Source of the DNA: Carnegiea gigantea
Lineage: Eukaryota; Streptophyta; Magnoliopsida; Caryophyllales; Cactaceae
Length of the DNA stretch: 64,000 nucleotides
Direction of reading: 5' to 3'
Assembly (NCBI GenBank): GCA_029747015.1
Contig: JAKOGI010000325.1
Span: 292,501 to 356,500 of the forward strand
Both the position numbers and the translations under genes were made by a program. The notes beneath the pieces were generated by a model, which worked only from the letters and a program-made list of their open reading frames with translations, was not told the DNA's origin and made no database searches. This document shows positions 22,356 to 34,628 of this stretch, piece after piece (position 1 is the first letter of the stretch; the number at the start of each line of letters is the position of its first letter).

Positions 22356-23253
22356 GCGTCATGCAGCAGAGATAAGCAAGCAAGGGTAGCCTAGTTTATC
22401 TTCTTCCTCAAATTTTTGTTCTTTTAGTTTAGATTCTTAGTTTGATTATTGTTTTAGTGAGAAATCTTGAGAGTGTGTGCTTGAGTTTGAGGCGGTTTGA
22501 AGCCCTTGGTTGAACGTTATCTCAATCAAGGCCTTCCTCTTAGATTGTGCCAAAACATTGGTTAGTTGTTCAATCTTTTATCATGTGTGAGTAATTTTAT
22601 TTTGTCTAGGGATTCAATAGTTTATAAAAGTGTAGTTGAATCATGATTTAATCTATAAAATTATGTTTATTTCATGATTGGTTTAATTTCGTTCTATCAG
22701 GTGATTATGATGTTGTGAGTGGATTTTTTGCCAAAGTTTGCTTGCACACCAGAAATAATTGAGTGAAAAACTAAAAGATGACATTTGATTGTTAGACTGT
22801 TTGATAAAACCTTATATAACATCGTCTCGAAAGCAAGATTTGCATGTTAGGAGGACATAAAGTGTAATCGAAGACGTTTAACTTGGATTAAGACAAATTA
22901 GTTTAAAAGAACGACTTTTGCTTAGTTTAGGCAAATTTGGTTGAGTTCAAAAGAATAGACTAAATTTTTTTGGATAGATTGTAGATTCTCGAAATTAACT
23001 GATTAGAGAAAAGCACATCCTTATCATTTTGATCGAATCAACTTTCATAGCTACATGAATTCCTAGGAATGTTTCCTTAATTGATTTTAAAAATTAGCGA
23101 CTTAGAAGTTGCCTAATTGAACCCTCTTGAATTAAAATTTTACTTAGCATATTTTGGATAGACAAAAAATTTATAGACTCCATTGGTCCTTGAGAAGCGA
23201 TTTTTTTATGCATACTACGACTACCCGTGTGCTTGCGGTAGTGGTCAAGTTGT

Positions 23254-23271
23254 TGGTGCTATTGCTGTGGA
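23254..23271 (+). other. degenerate tRNA-Asp primer-binding site
   Basis: TGGTGCTATTGCTGTGGA sits six bases after the LTR and matches the tRNA-Asp complement at most positions. The differences are mostly C-to-T or G-to-A type changes. Confidence 0.75.
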
Positions 23272-23367
23272 CTAATCTATTAACTATTGAGTGAATCTTA
23301 TGAAAGTGACTAAGTATTTTATTATCTTTTACTTTTATTATTAATTTCTTATTTAATTGCGTTAGTA

Positions 23368-24540
23368 GTGTTGGTGATAGTGTTTGCAGGTCCAATCTTG
23401 TACAAACCCGATCCCAAGATTGAAAGGACTTTCCGCTTAAGGAGGAATATGCAAAGAATTGAACAACAAAGATGCGAGTTAAGAAGGAATTCAACAAACA
23501 TGGCGGGAGGAGAAGGTGACAAAAGAAGGACACTTCGGGATTTCATTACCCCTGGAGTCCAAGGGATCGCCTCAAGCATCACTTGCCCTAGTGTTGATGC
23601 TACCAATTTCGAGCTCAAACCAGCACTCATCTCTATGGTGCAACAATCCCAGTTTGGAGGAACTCCTTTGGAAGACCCGAATCTGCACCTCTCGGTCTTT
23701 TTAGAGCTTTGCGACACATTGAAGTTTAATGGAGTCTCGACTGATGCCATCCGATTGCGCTTATTTCCCTTTTCGTTCAGAGATAAAGCAAGGGCTTGGT
23801 TACACTCTTTGCCATCAGGATGTATTACCACTTGGGATGAGTTAACAAGAGCCTTCCTTGCCAAGTTTTTTCCTCCGAGCAAAACGGCCAGCTTAAGGAA
23901 TTAAATCACCAACTTTGCGCGAAAAGATGAAGAGACGCTCTATAAATCCTAGGAGCGGTTTAAAGATTTACTGCGCTCATGCCCCCATCATGGTCTTCAC
24001 CATTGGATGATTATCCAAGTTTTTTTATAATGGTGTGACCCAATCTGTAAGATCTACTATTGATGTGGTAGTAGGAGAAACCTTGATGAACAAAATTAAG
24101 GATGAAGCCTACAACTTAGTTGAGGAGATGGCACTTAACAATTTTCAATGGTCCACAGAATGAGGCCAACCCAAACGAGTTAGAGGTAAGCTTGAAGTTG
24201 ATGCGCTTGCTTTACTTTCTGCTAAAGTAGATGCCATGACAAAGATTAGACCGAATGAATGTTAATGCTGTGAATTCTACTGCCCCTTCCCTTTGTGAAA
24301 TTTGCAGTTCTATTGGGCATGTGACATTAAATAGTCAAGTAGAGAGCCCTTTTTTCCAAGACTTTAGTGAAGTTAACTATGTTCAAAACTTCAACCCGAG
24401 ACCGGCCAATTACCCTTACTCTAGTACCTACAATCTGGGTTGGAAGAATCACCCAAATTTCTCATACAGGTCTAATCCAAACCCTTTGAATATGCCCCCA
24501 ATGAATGCTAGACCACATGCTTATTTCCAATGACCTCATT
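23368..24540 (+). pseudogene. gag: gag, Athila family B (best preserved gag of the Athila copies)
   Basis: The open frame 23368-23904 (178 codons) starts with leader-derived residues and then has PKIERTFRLRRNMQRIEQQR and the Retrotrans_gag capsid region up to AFLAKFFPPSKTASLRN. It stops at a TAA at 23902 where other copies keep coding. Downstream, recognisable gag continues with several stops (for example TAG near 23949). A second open frame (24255-24533) carries the CEICSSIGH cysteine segment and the proline/asparagine-rich tail. In the intact family, this protein forms the particle. Confidence 0.85.
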
Positions 24541-24699
24541 TCCCTTCTCAAATACGCTAAAAGTCCAATTTAGAAGCAATGATGGAATTATGGCATAACA
24601 AAAACAGGATGAGTGTATTAAGTAATTAGCCTCAAAGATTGATGTGCTTATAACTCATAATAAGATGTTAGAAGCTCAGATTACCCAAAAAGCTAGCTT

Positions 24700-25440
24700 T
24701 TCATCTACGCCCCTAGATAGACTTCCTAGCACCCAAAGCTAACCTTCGAGAGCAATGTAACTGTGTCACCTTGAAGGAAGAAGTAGAGGATTTTACTGAC
24801 CCTAAGGATGCACCAATGGAAGAAGGTAGGGACATAATCACGGCTGGAAGTAAGGAGAGGAATGATGGTGGCAAGACTACCACTTTTATAGAGAATAACA
24901 CTATAGAGATCCCCATAATTTTTCCACCTAAGCTCCCTGACCCAGGTAGTTTTTCTATCCTCTGCATTGTAGGAATAGTGGAAATTGACAGAGCTTTAAG
25001 CGATCTCGGTGCAAGGGTCAGTATAATGCCATATTCTTTGTTTTATAAGCTTTACCTAGAACCATTACAAGCCGCACCCTTTTCATTACAATTAGCAGAT
25101 AGTTCTGAGACATAACTCATAGGCAGATTGGATGATGTGGTAGTTAATATAAGAGATATTTGGGTATTGGAGGACTTTATCATAGTAGATATGCCCGAGA
25201 CCGATGATGCTCAAATTATCCTAGGTCAGCGCATTTTGGCTATAGCTGGTTGCCACATTAATGAAAGAAAGGGGCGAAATACTTTTTAGATAGAAAGACG
25301 CTATGCTGTGTTTTATCATATGAAGGAGAAAGTAATTTCTCCTTATTCTTCTTTATTGGATGATTTTTCCCCTTTCTCTGAGATTGACATGGAGGATGTC
25401 TTGAATTGTGAAGATCCTCCTGACTTTGATTGAATTTCTC
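24700..25440 (+). pseudogene. protease region, Athila family B
   Basis: The open frame 24771-25115 contains PGSFSILCIVG and the aspartic protease motif DLGA at 25002-25013, followed by RVSIMPYSL and SLQLADSS. This is the only Athila copy here with the DLGA triad region intact. A TAA near 25113 ends the frame, but protease-like sequence continues (IWVLEDFIIVD, IILGQRILAIAG) to about 25290, then a linker. Confidence 0.8.
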
Positions 25441-25619
25441 ATGAGGACCCCGACCAAAGGTATGTTAAGATGGAGTTTGCTGCTCCTATGCCACCTAACA
25501 TGCTTAAAGTTGAGGCCAATATTTCTAATGAGTCCTCTATGAGCGACTATTGTAGGTTTGCCTAGATTGTTCTTTCTTTGCCCCCTATGGAAGGCTTTGA
25601 TGTAGATTTTGATTTGGGG

Positions 25620-25890
25620 GTTGAACAAGTCAATAGTAGCCTGTCTAATGGGCTACGAATGCGCTTTGTTTTGTACGCCGATTATGCGTTATGGCGTCAC
25701 ATTATGAAAATGAAGGAACTTCAACATGAGCTTTTGCGATGGTACCTTCAACTAAAGAAGTTTGACTATGTGGTCCGTGATAAAGTCAATGTCCATACAC
25801 TTACCAATCTGGAACAAGAATAAAAGAAGGATTAAGCTCTTGACCTTAAAAGAGTGCTCCGTGGGAGGCAACCTAAACTCTTTTCCTTTT
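25620..25890 (+). pseudogene. RNase H remnant joined to post-integrase sequence
   Basis: 25578-25823 ends with RFVLYADYALWRHIMK and LQLKKFDYVVRDK, matching the C-terminal RNase H segment (compare 8870-8970). It then runs within a few codons into the sequence that follows integrase (DLKRVLRGRQ near 25840, compare 62741-62770). Reverse transcriptase and all of integrase are therefore deleted between about 25640 and 25830, in at least two events. Confidence 0.7.
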
Positions 25891-26056
25891 TTTTCCTTTC
25901 TTCCTCAACTTTGATTTTTGCTATTTTTGTAGTTTGAAGAACAAAAGGGAGAAACACAAAAAAATATGGAATAAAATGTTTGGCACCACGGCTAGGGTAC
26001 CCAGCGCCGCAGCCGTGGGGTGCGAACCCAGGAAAAAAATAACCGGGACTAGCAGA

Positions 26057-26190
26057 CACCACGGACGGACCATGCTGAATGCCACAGTCCGTGGTATCCT
26101 ATCATGGCCCATAGTCTAGGTCTTGGACTGTGGTGCCTTCTCACTTTCCCTCACAACTTCATCTTCTTCACGACACTCTCTCTCTCTACC
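26057..26190 (+). promoter_or_regulatory. inverted-repeat motifs and CT leader upstream of lost env-like ORF
   Basis: Two CCACGG/CCGTGG-type repeats (26057-26096, plus a third weak copy to about 26135) are followed by a CT tract at 26175-26187. The same order is seen upstream of the env-like ORF at 63475. The ORF itself is missing here. It may be an internal promoter (inference). Confidence 0.35.
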
Positions 26191-26389
26191 TCTGTTTTTC
26201 GAGCAACTTAAGGGACTTTGCTTACTAGTTTTATTTTTCAATCCCTGATCTAACCCCCCAAAAGTAGTAGCACAAAGCTTGTAACTAACAATAAGAAGTT
26301 AATAGGAATTATTAATAAATAATTAATCATACCATAACCACCCATTTAATGAGGGTTGTCAATGTGACCATTACATCCAATCAACATTA

Positions 26390-29300
26390 ATTAAAGTAGA
26401 GGTTAATGATAGCTTACTTGAGAAGGTGATCATTAAGAATGAGCATGGGTCATTAATTAAACGGAGGGTAATAGTTAACTGGAATCCTATCAAGTTCTTA
26501 AATTGTAAGGGCCACGGGCACACGATAGGACAATGCAAGAAGAATCAAAGTACTTGGGTGTAGAGGCAATTAGTTTACAAATTGGATTTGAAGTGATAGA
26601 TGAATAGAAACAGCAGAAAAATAGCATAGACACTGAAGAACTTGTTCTAATTACCTAAACTTTACCACCTACTAGAGCTTCTGATTGTGAACAAGATATT
26701 GGTATAGTGTGGAATATTTGTGGTAGCTATATCCATTCTTGAAAATGGTTAGCAGCATCGCTTCGAATATAAAAGTGCTAGTAAAGGGGGTTCTCTTTGC
26801 AAAGAATCGTTACACAACCCAAAAAAAAGGAGCTTGGATATGGTTTACTGGAAATAAATTAGAAGTGAGAATGTAACCAAAGCATATGGGAATTTGTATA
26901 AAGAATGAGGTCATGTTGTGAACAATAGTGAGCATCCAAGATATAGAGTTTGGATTTTTGGAATAAAGATCGTGGATATAGTGATTCCATACTTAATAGT
27001 ATAATTTATAGATTGTAATCCATATGGAGGGATTTATAGTATTGATATAATCTTTATCCATAGTTATAAGGAGTATATTAATGGAAGTAATTTATAGGTA
27101 GATTTAAACCATTTGGCCCTTGGTTGTAGTAAGTCTTGGCTTATCCTTGGCAATTTTGATAACGTCCAGTGCATTGAAGACAAAATTAAAGAAGTTCTAA
27201 TTCACCTCCTGATTATGCCAATTTTTATTAGTATATTGAAAATTGTGGCATAGTGGAGCTAAAATAGATTGGACAACACTATACTTAATGTAATAACCAT
27301 ATGGATGGTATAAGTTCTAAAATTAACAGAGCCTTTAGAATGAAGCTTGGATTGATAAGTTTGAGCTGTTTATGTTCACTTCTTTTCCTGATGGATGTGT
27401 TAGACCATGCTCTAACCTATGTTCGAGTAGATGCTAGAAGGCACAAAAGGAGGCGGAGGTTCACAAACTTCAATGTGTAGGCTTCTTCTCCAAATTTTGA
27501 AGGAATTGCTAATGAAACATGTAAGAAATCAAAAGATTCACGGCTAAATAATGTTTTAATTGTGCAGGAAGTTGCAAGCATTATAGCACAAATTAAAGAA
27601 ATTAAATAATGATGAGTTTCATATGGTGGGTATGCGTGTTAAAAAGTTAAGAGCCTACTACATCAAGTACAACATGCACTACCTCAAATGGACTCATTCA
27701 ATACTGAGCTACAAAATCAAGAGAGATACATTCTAATCGAACTCAGTATCAAGAATGATGCAATGATCTGTTTTTAAGATAGAAAAAAGCAGTAAGGTTG
27801 ATTGGATTATGTATGGTGACTAGGTTACAAAGCTATTCTATTTCTTCTTGGGGGAAAAAAAAAACTGCTGGAATTGTGTGATTATTATGAGAGATGAGAT
27901 TGATGTGGTAAGAACATATATGAGATTAAAAGAGTTTTTCTTAGATTTTATAAACTACTCCTATGCTCATCTTCGACTACAATAAGGATAGTAAATCCTC
28001 AAGCTATTGAAATAATGATATGCTAAACATAGAGTTTCAACTGTAATTAATTAAAGCCTTCTCTCCTTATGTTAAAGAGGCTATGTTTGCAATTAATTAA
28101 CACAAAAGCCTAATGCTAATTGGTAAGTAGCTTTTTCTAAGAAAGCATGATGACACATTGCTAGAAATGCTATCATTCAAGCAATATTGGATTTTTTTGG
28201 TAGTGAAATTTAAATCCCATTAAGCAGTTGAATCCTATAATGTTGACATTGGTCCCCAAGGTGAGCAATCCCCTAGCAACCTCTGAGTTTCATCCGATTA
28301 GCTATTGCAAAACCATCTATCAGGGTGTTCTAAATAAGATATGTAGGAATTAGGGTTTAAATTTCACTCATACATGAGAATAAGGGATCATATGTGGCTG
28401 GTTGAAATATAATAGAGAAATGGTTCTAGCATTTGATTCATTTATATAAAAGGAAAAATGCACTTCCAAGGTGTTTAATAAAACTTGACTTGTAAAAAGC
28501 ACATGATTCCATTTCTTGGAAGAGTTTGGGTTCGCTTTTGGAAGCTGCACCTAGATTATCTTGCTTGATGATGATGGCCACCATGACCAACTTTACAATT
28601 AACCTAAACAGTGACATATTTGGAAGCTCTAACAGTGCTAAGGGGATTAGACAGACCGACATTACTTTTTTGAGAATAAGAACAAAGGCTTAGGCACTAC
28701 ACTTTACATAAAAGGACAAATTTAGGTAACTTATGCTTTGTGGAAGACTCAATGATATTTTGCAAAGGTGTGATACATTCAATTGCCATGTGATTTCCTT
28801 ACATTACAATATTGGTTGCCATTCGAACTAAGTCAATGGTGTGCATCAATAGGGTGCGTGTAGCTACTAGAGATAGTACTCTTGAGGACATGCTTTTGTA
28901 ATGGAGATTCCTAATCAAGCACCTTGAAATGTCATACCTCCTCCAAAAATGGAATGCCATTGAATGTTATTAGTTGGAGGAAATAATAACAACAACTTAC
29001 AGATGATCATTATAAGGAATTCTTCTTATACAACAAATGTCCACATCATTAAATCCTTGCTACTATACTCTAAATTGAAATTTAGTAGTTATTAATATTC
29101 ATGATCCCTTAAGCAGTAATCAAATAGATTTAACTAGTAGGAGATTTTGGTTAGGAGATGGGGACAAGAAATTGGTATCCTTGTGGCTTGGAGTAATGTA
29201 TATGGACCAATTAAAGAGGGTGGGCTAAACATTAAATGTTGTATGAATTTGCATCTGGCTACAATGGGAAAGCTCATATTGGTTATGTCATATATAAATG

Positions 29301-29677
29301 GTGTGCTTTTGGTGAAGTGGATACACAAGGGTATTAAAAGAGCAAGAGCTTTTGGGATTCCAATCCCTCTAATTGTGTACGAAAGTGTTGTTTAAGACTT
29401 AATAAGATTAAGGAGAAATTGAGAGTATGCCATATTAATGGAGCATGACAGAACATTGTTGATGCCAAATATACTATACAATCATACTACAAATGGCTTA
29501 TAGAAAAGAAACCAAAATTTAGATGTTGGAGAATTGTCTAGTCTCTAGTCCTTGATCCTAAACATGGGTATATAATGTGCTTGCTAATACAAGGTATATT
29601 ATTAATTAGAGAAAGGCTAATGCATTTGGAAATGTAAATATCTGAAATGCAGTGTATATTTTTTGCATATGAGAACA
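26390..29677 (+). mobile_element. LINE (L1-type non-LTR retrotransposon), heavily decayed, first part
   Basis: The + strand encodes, in broken frames, the end of ORF1 with a zinc-knuckle (NCKGHGHTIGQCKK near 26505-26550), and ORF2 with an endonuclease (SWLILGNFDNVQ near 27135, RVDARRHKRRRRF near 27426). Reverse transcriptase pieces follow (EFHPISYCKTIYQG-like near 28285, RGLDRPTLLF-like near 28640). The downstream plant-LINE segment is in the open frame 29147-29395 (YGPIKEGGLNIKC, GKLILVMS, VKWIHKGI). Stops are frequent throughout, so it is ancient. Its 3' end is interrupted by a copia insertion. Confidence 0.75.
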
Positions 29678-29682
29678 AAAAC

Positions 29683-30580
29683 AACTGGGATCATAGTAGA
29701 TGAAATTGGATGCAATCGAAAATATCAAAAAATGAGATAATAAGCAAGATAAATAAAATCAACACCAGAGCACCAAAATCTACATAGAAAACCTTAATCG
29801 GGAAAACTCAAGGACGGGGATGATCGAAAAATTCACTATGAGATTAGAGAGTACAAATTGATCTCAAAGCACTGTGATTGAGAAAGAGATCAACTAGGTG
29901 ATTACAAATTCACTTAAAATACTCTCACAAATCTAAGAAAGATAGTGAATAAATTTTGGTGTGGAAGAATAATGGTGATGAAGATTCTTAATCATAAGGA
30001 TGATCAAGCTTGATCATGATGAGGATGATGAAGCTTGATGATGAGATGATGAAGCTTGATGAAGATATAGCCCTCAATAATATCACAGCTCTCTCTAGCA
30101 ATAAAGACATAATTATGCCAACACTAATGCCAAGAAAAAGATCAAAACAGACCAGAAAAATACATCCCAAGAGTCACTCAAGCATCACAGACCGTGGCTT
30201 AATTGCCAGGAGCCGTGGGCCTGGTCATGGAGGCCCTATGGACCTGACTGGAGTGAAACCAAGCAAAAAGATGGTGGGTTGACTTAGGTGAAAGCCTGTT
30301 GGGAGTTGTTGATTGACTGTGCTGAAGACTAAAAAAGAGGCTGTTGTTAGGCCACGAGAGGAAGCCCACGAGCTTGTGGAGAATAAGTTAATATGGGTCA
30401 ATGCACTAAGGCCACTGACGGGCCACGTCTGGGCCTAGTCTTTCGTGGTAGCGGCTGGAAAGAGAAGGGCGTTGGGCCATAAGCATAGTAAAGGCTGAGC
30501 CCCCCCGCCTTTCTTCTTTTTCTTGTCTTAGCCCAATTAAATCACCAAAGGTTATTAATATTTTGGGCCATTTCTCGACA
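29683..30580 (-). repeat. 3' LTR of the Tork-like copia
   Basis: About 898 bp, matching 34629-35504 with many substitutions and some indels. Its outer end is damaged (the terminal CA on the minus strand is not intact), but the target-site copy next to it is. Its counterpart of the CCACGG repeat, at about 30186-30197, is partly lost. Confidence 0.85.
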
Positions 30581-30639
30581 GCCTCTACCTTAGACTAAAA
30601 ATCTTTAATGTTCGATGCTGCCATGAAACCCCAAAGGGT

Positions 30640-33600
30640 AGAGATCCAGAGGGCAGAGCCCGGAAGGGCTATTATAAGTTATGAACTCCGAGTAAGTACA
30701 TACAATGCTGAAACTTAATAATAGGAAGTTGTTTGGTAAGCAGATCTGCAAGATTATCCAATGTATGAATTTTCTTCAGAACAACTTCCCTTACAGCAAT
30801 GACATGTCAAATAAAATGGTACTACACTGATGTGCATGGTCTTAGAATGATAAGCATCATTCTTGGTAAGATGAATTACACTTTGGCTATCAAAAAATAC
30901 AATAGTAGTTCCTAGAGCAATACCAAGCTGAATAAGAAGACCTTATAACCATATAGCTCCTTTGTCACCTTCAGTTGCAGCCACATATTCGGTTTTAGTA
31001 GTAGATAAAATTGCGATAGATTGTGAGGATGCTTTCCAAGAGATAGTTGCATATAAAGTAAAGATGTAACCAGAAATAGAATACCTATGGTGAAGATCAT
31101 CATCATGATCAAAGTCAACATATCTAACAACATCTAGAGTTGTAGACTTGGATGTATCACGCACCAAACATTTATTAAGAGAACCCTTCGCATAACGAAG
31201 AATCCATTTCACAGCATCCCAATGATCCTTACCAGGATTATGGATAAAGTGGCTCATAACACTAACTGCATATGATAAATTAGGTTTAGCACACACCATA
31301 GCATACATGAGACTACCAACTACACTAGAATGTATAACATGAGATGTCTTCTCTATTTGCTCCACATATTTAAGATAAGAATTAGATGACAACTTGAAAT
31401 GAGCAGCTAAAGGAGGATATATGGATTTACCATCACTTCTATTGGACCTATCAAGTACTTTTTCAAGATACTTCTTTTAAGATAACTAGAGCTTACCAGC
31501 CTTACAATCCCTATGTTTCTCCTTACTAGGAATCTTCTTAGCTGCACCAAGGTCCTTTATTTCAAACTCATCACCAAGTTGAGATTTTAACTTGTTGATC
31601 AAGCACTTATCCTTAAAAGCATTGAGCATGTCATCAGCATATAATACTAAATGAATGAAGGAACCTTCCAATTGTTAAAAATAGACACAATTATCATAAT
31701 GACATGGTGTATAACCTTGTCTAATCATAAAGGCATCAAGCCTCTTGTACCATCATCGCAGCAGTTGTTTATGGCCATATGGAGACTTTTTCAAGTAACA
31801 GATAAGATTCTCCTAACCAAGAACCACAAATCCCTTAGGTTGTTTCATATAGATCTCTTCCTCCAACTCTCCAAGGAGGAAAGCTGTTTTAACATCTAAT
31901 TGATCCAACTCTAAATCAAATAAATCAACTATAGCAAGTAGCACTCCAATAGAAATATGATGAACTATAGAAGAGAATACTTCATTAGAGTCAATGCTTT
32001 CCTTTCAGTGGCAACCACGAACAACCAAATGTGCTTTCCACCCTTCATCTTCAACCCCGAGGATGCCTTTTTTCTGCTTGTATATCCGTTTTGCAATGGT
32101 GGCTTTTAGAATGTTAACGCCCAATTCTCGTTTTTATACAAACTCTCTATATCTTCTTGCATTGCTATGAGCCAATTTGAAGAGTTAGGACAATAGATAA
32201 CCTCTGAGTAAGTTGAAGCTTCAACACCTTCGAAAGTCTCTTGTGCAATGGTAAGAGCATATGTAATCAACTCGCTCTCATCATTGGTTGTATAATGAGC
32301 TGGCTTTTTGATTGTTCTCCTCAGTCTATCACAAGCAATAGAATATAAACCCTCTACCTAAGGCTCATCAAAACTTGAGGTATTCAGATTTGGCTCATCA
32401 ATATGGACCTCATCGCTAGAATGAGGTAAAGAGGATGTAGTACCTCCACCGTGAGTAGGAACTTCTAGCTCCGCTTTACCACTGGTATCATGTTGATCAT
32501 CTGCACCATTAGAAGACATTGTAGAGTCTTTTCAAGGAGAAAACATAACAGGCACATTAAATATAACATCCTGACTTTGAATGACTTTCTTAGAACCAGG
32601 ACACGATAAATGATATCCTTTGGACTCGGATGTATAACTGAGAAACAAGCACTTAATAGCCCTAGGAGTTAGCTTGCCATCATTGATATGAGCATATGTA
32701 GGACATCTAAATATTATTAAAATAGAATAATCAACAGGATTGCCTAACCAAACTTATTTAGCAATTTTGAAGCCGTAAAAATAGCCTCGACCCAAAAATC
32801 ATGACAGTGCCAAAAATCGACATTGGAGAGCATACAATGAGCTCTCTCTAGAAGGATCTAGTTAATACATTCGGCAATATATTTTTGTTGAGGTTTCCCA
32901 ACTAAGTTTTGTGTCTAGCAATGCCTTGAATCGCACAAAATTCATTGAAGTCTGACTCACAAAACTCTAGACCATGATTGGTCCTAAGCTTTTTTATTTT
33001 CTTCGCAGTCTAGTTCTCAACAAGGTCCTTGAATTTTTTAAACATAGCAAATGCTTCATTTTTATGTCTCATGAAATAAACCTAGACCTTACGAGAGAAA
33101 TCATCCAGAAAAGTCAACGCGTAGCGTTTTCCTTCAAAAGAAGGAACTCTATAGGGACCCTATAAATCAGAATGAATATAATCTAGGATACCCTTGGTAT
33201 GGTGTTTTGCAATAAAAAAACAGACCATCTTTTGCTAACCAAAAACAAAATGATCACAAAGTCACGTTTCGACACCAAGAAGACCTCTCTTGCTTAGGAT
33301 AGTCAAGCCTTTCTCGCTCATATGGCCCAGACGAGCATGCCACAATTGAGTGAGATCGACATTAGATAAGGAGGTGGTGTCAGCTTCAGAACCTATCATT
33401 CTAGGGCCTTGTAGGATGTAGAGACTACCATGTCTTACACCTTTCACTAGAGCAAGTACACCTTTGGAGGCTTTCAAAACTCCACCTTCAGCTGAATACC
33501 TGCAACCATTAGACTCAAGTGTACTAAGTGGAATAAGGTTGAACATCAAATCTATAATATGATGAACATTTGTCAAGGTCCTCACAATACTGTCATGGGT

Positions 33601-33660
33601 TTTGATTGAATGGTGTAAATACAAACCACATTACATTTAGAATTATTGCCCATAAGTGTG
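30640..33660 (-). pseudogene. pol: pol pseudogene, Tork-like copia
   Basis: From 33624 leftward: the GAG-pre-integrase domain with LTQLWHARLGHMSEKGL near 33290, and an integrase with several stops between 33260 and 32500 (ALTFLDDFSRKV near 33110). Reverse transcriptase has LDVKTAFLLGELEEEIYMKQ near 31860 and the catalytic YADD at 31630-31641. RNase H follows in frame 31392-30943 (IHSSVVGSLMYAM, then SISGYIFTL and TEYVAATEGDKGAIWL). The protease segment upstream is poorly preserved. Many stops make it non-functional. Confidence 0.85.
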
Positions 33661-33699
33661 ACACGTGAATCTAGTAGCTCATATATTAAAAAACAGTCC

Positions 33700-34605
33700 A
33701 TATGGGGACATACATGATATATGCAGTCATAATATAAAACTCACTCAATTGCATACCTATATTTAGAGGTGGTCACATGCAATACATCATCATCTAACTC
33801 AGAATCAACAATGAAAGCTTCAATGGATGTTTGAGGTTGTTTATTCTTTTCCACTTTCTCCTTTTTATTTTTCAAGCTATAACATTCATAAACTAAATGC
33901 CCTTTCTTCTTACAATACTTGCAACATTTGTTAAATTTATGTCCCCTAGACTTTGAATGGGAGTTTCTCCTATTTGTGCATCCTTTTCCAAAAGGGTTGT
34001 CTCTCACATTCAGACCCTCACCTTTGTCATTGGAACACATTTCAAGGTCAAAATTTTTGTTGGACAATAGATTAGATTTTACTTCCTCAACGGACAATGT
34101 CTCATTGTTATATATAACAATATTTCCTTGAAATGCTTATAAAAAGACGGTAATGACACTACTAGCAAAATAGCTTTGTCCTCATCCTTAATTTTGACAT
34201 CCATATTTTCCAAATCAATAAGAATGGAATTAAAATCACCAAGGTGATTTTGAATAGGAGTACCTTTAGCTATAGAGAATGTGCACAAATGTGCTTTGAG
34301 ATGGATTTTGTTAGTGAGACTTCATCATAGAGAATGCCTCCATGGAAGCCAAGGACTTGTCATGGTCGTGTTATAAAGGACCTCATAAAGGACATGAGAT
34401 GCTAAACATAGTTGAATGGTGGAGAGTCCCTTGTCAAGATCCTTCCACTGCTTATCTGCCATGGACTTGGGCTTATTAGCTTTAACACTAAGAGCTTTCT
34501 TCAATCCGTTCTATGTAAGAATGACCATCATTTGGACCTTTCAAATGTTACAGCTTATCTTGCCGTCAAATTTACGAATATCGAACTTCGTGATGATTGC
34601 TATCC
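33700..34605 (-). pseudogene. gag: gag pseudogene, Tork-like copia
   Basis: Minus-strand frames carry KQWKDLDKGLSTIQL near 34440, GTPIQNHLGDFNSILIDLEN (34288-34079 frame) and the UBN2-type capsid continuation. The frame 34097-33741 follows, with the CCHC knuckle CKYCKKKGHLVYEC. A frame break near 34095 separates the two open parts, and earlier codons contain stops. No clear start codon was chosen because the N-terminal part is damaged. Confidence 0.8.
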
Positions 34606-34610
34606 TTGAT

Positions 34611-34626
34611 CCGAGCTCTAATACAA
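34611..34626 (-). other. degenerate initiator tRNA-Met primer-binding site
   Basis: On the minus strand TTGTATTAGAGCTCGG follows the 5' LTR within three bases. It matches the usual TGGTATCAGAGC-type copia primer site with two changes. Confidence 0.75.
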
Positions 34627-34628
34627 CA

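Larger units (their letters stand above)
22002..23247 (+). repeat. 5' LTR of Athila family B element
   Basis: 1246 bp, TGATAAGTGC to AGTGGTCA, followed by a degenerate primer site. It contains the best copy of the inverted repeat, ACCACGGTCGGACCGTGGT, at 22244-22262, a second weaker one at 22267-22282, and a good TATA box, CTATAAAAGG, at 22346-22355. Confidence 0.9.
22002..26280 (+). mobile_element. Athila-like element, family B, truncated at 3' side
   Basis: LTR, primer site, gag, protease, then a deletion that removes reverse transcriptase and leaves a short RNase H remnant. The conserved sequence after integrase and the leader of the env-like region follow, and recognisable similarity stops near 26280. 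No 3' LTR is found; LINE-derived sequence follows. The left end abuts the GC-richer segment, and no TSD can be judged. Confidence 0.8.
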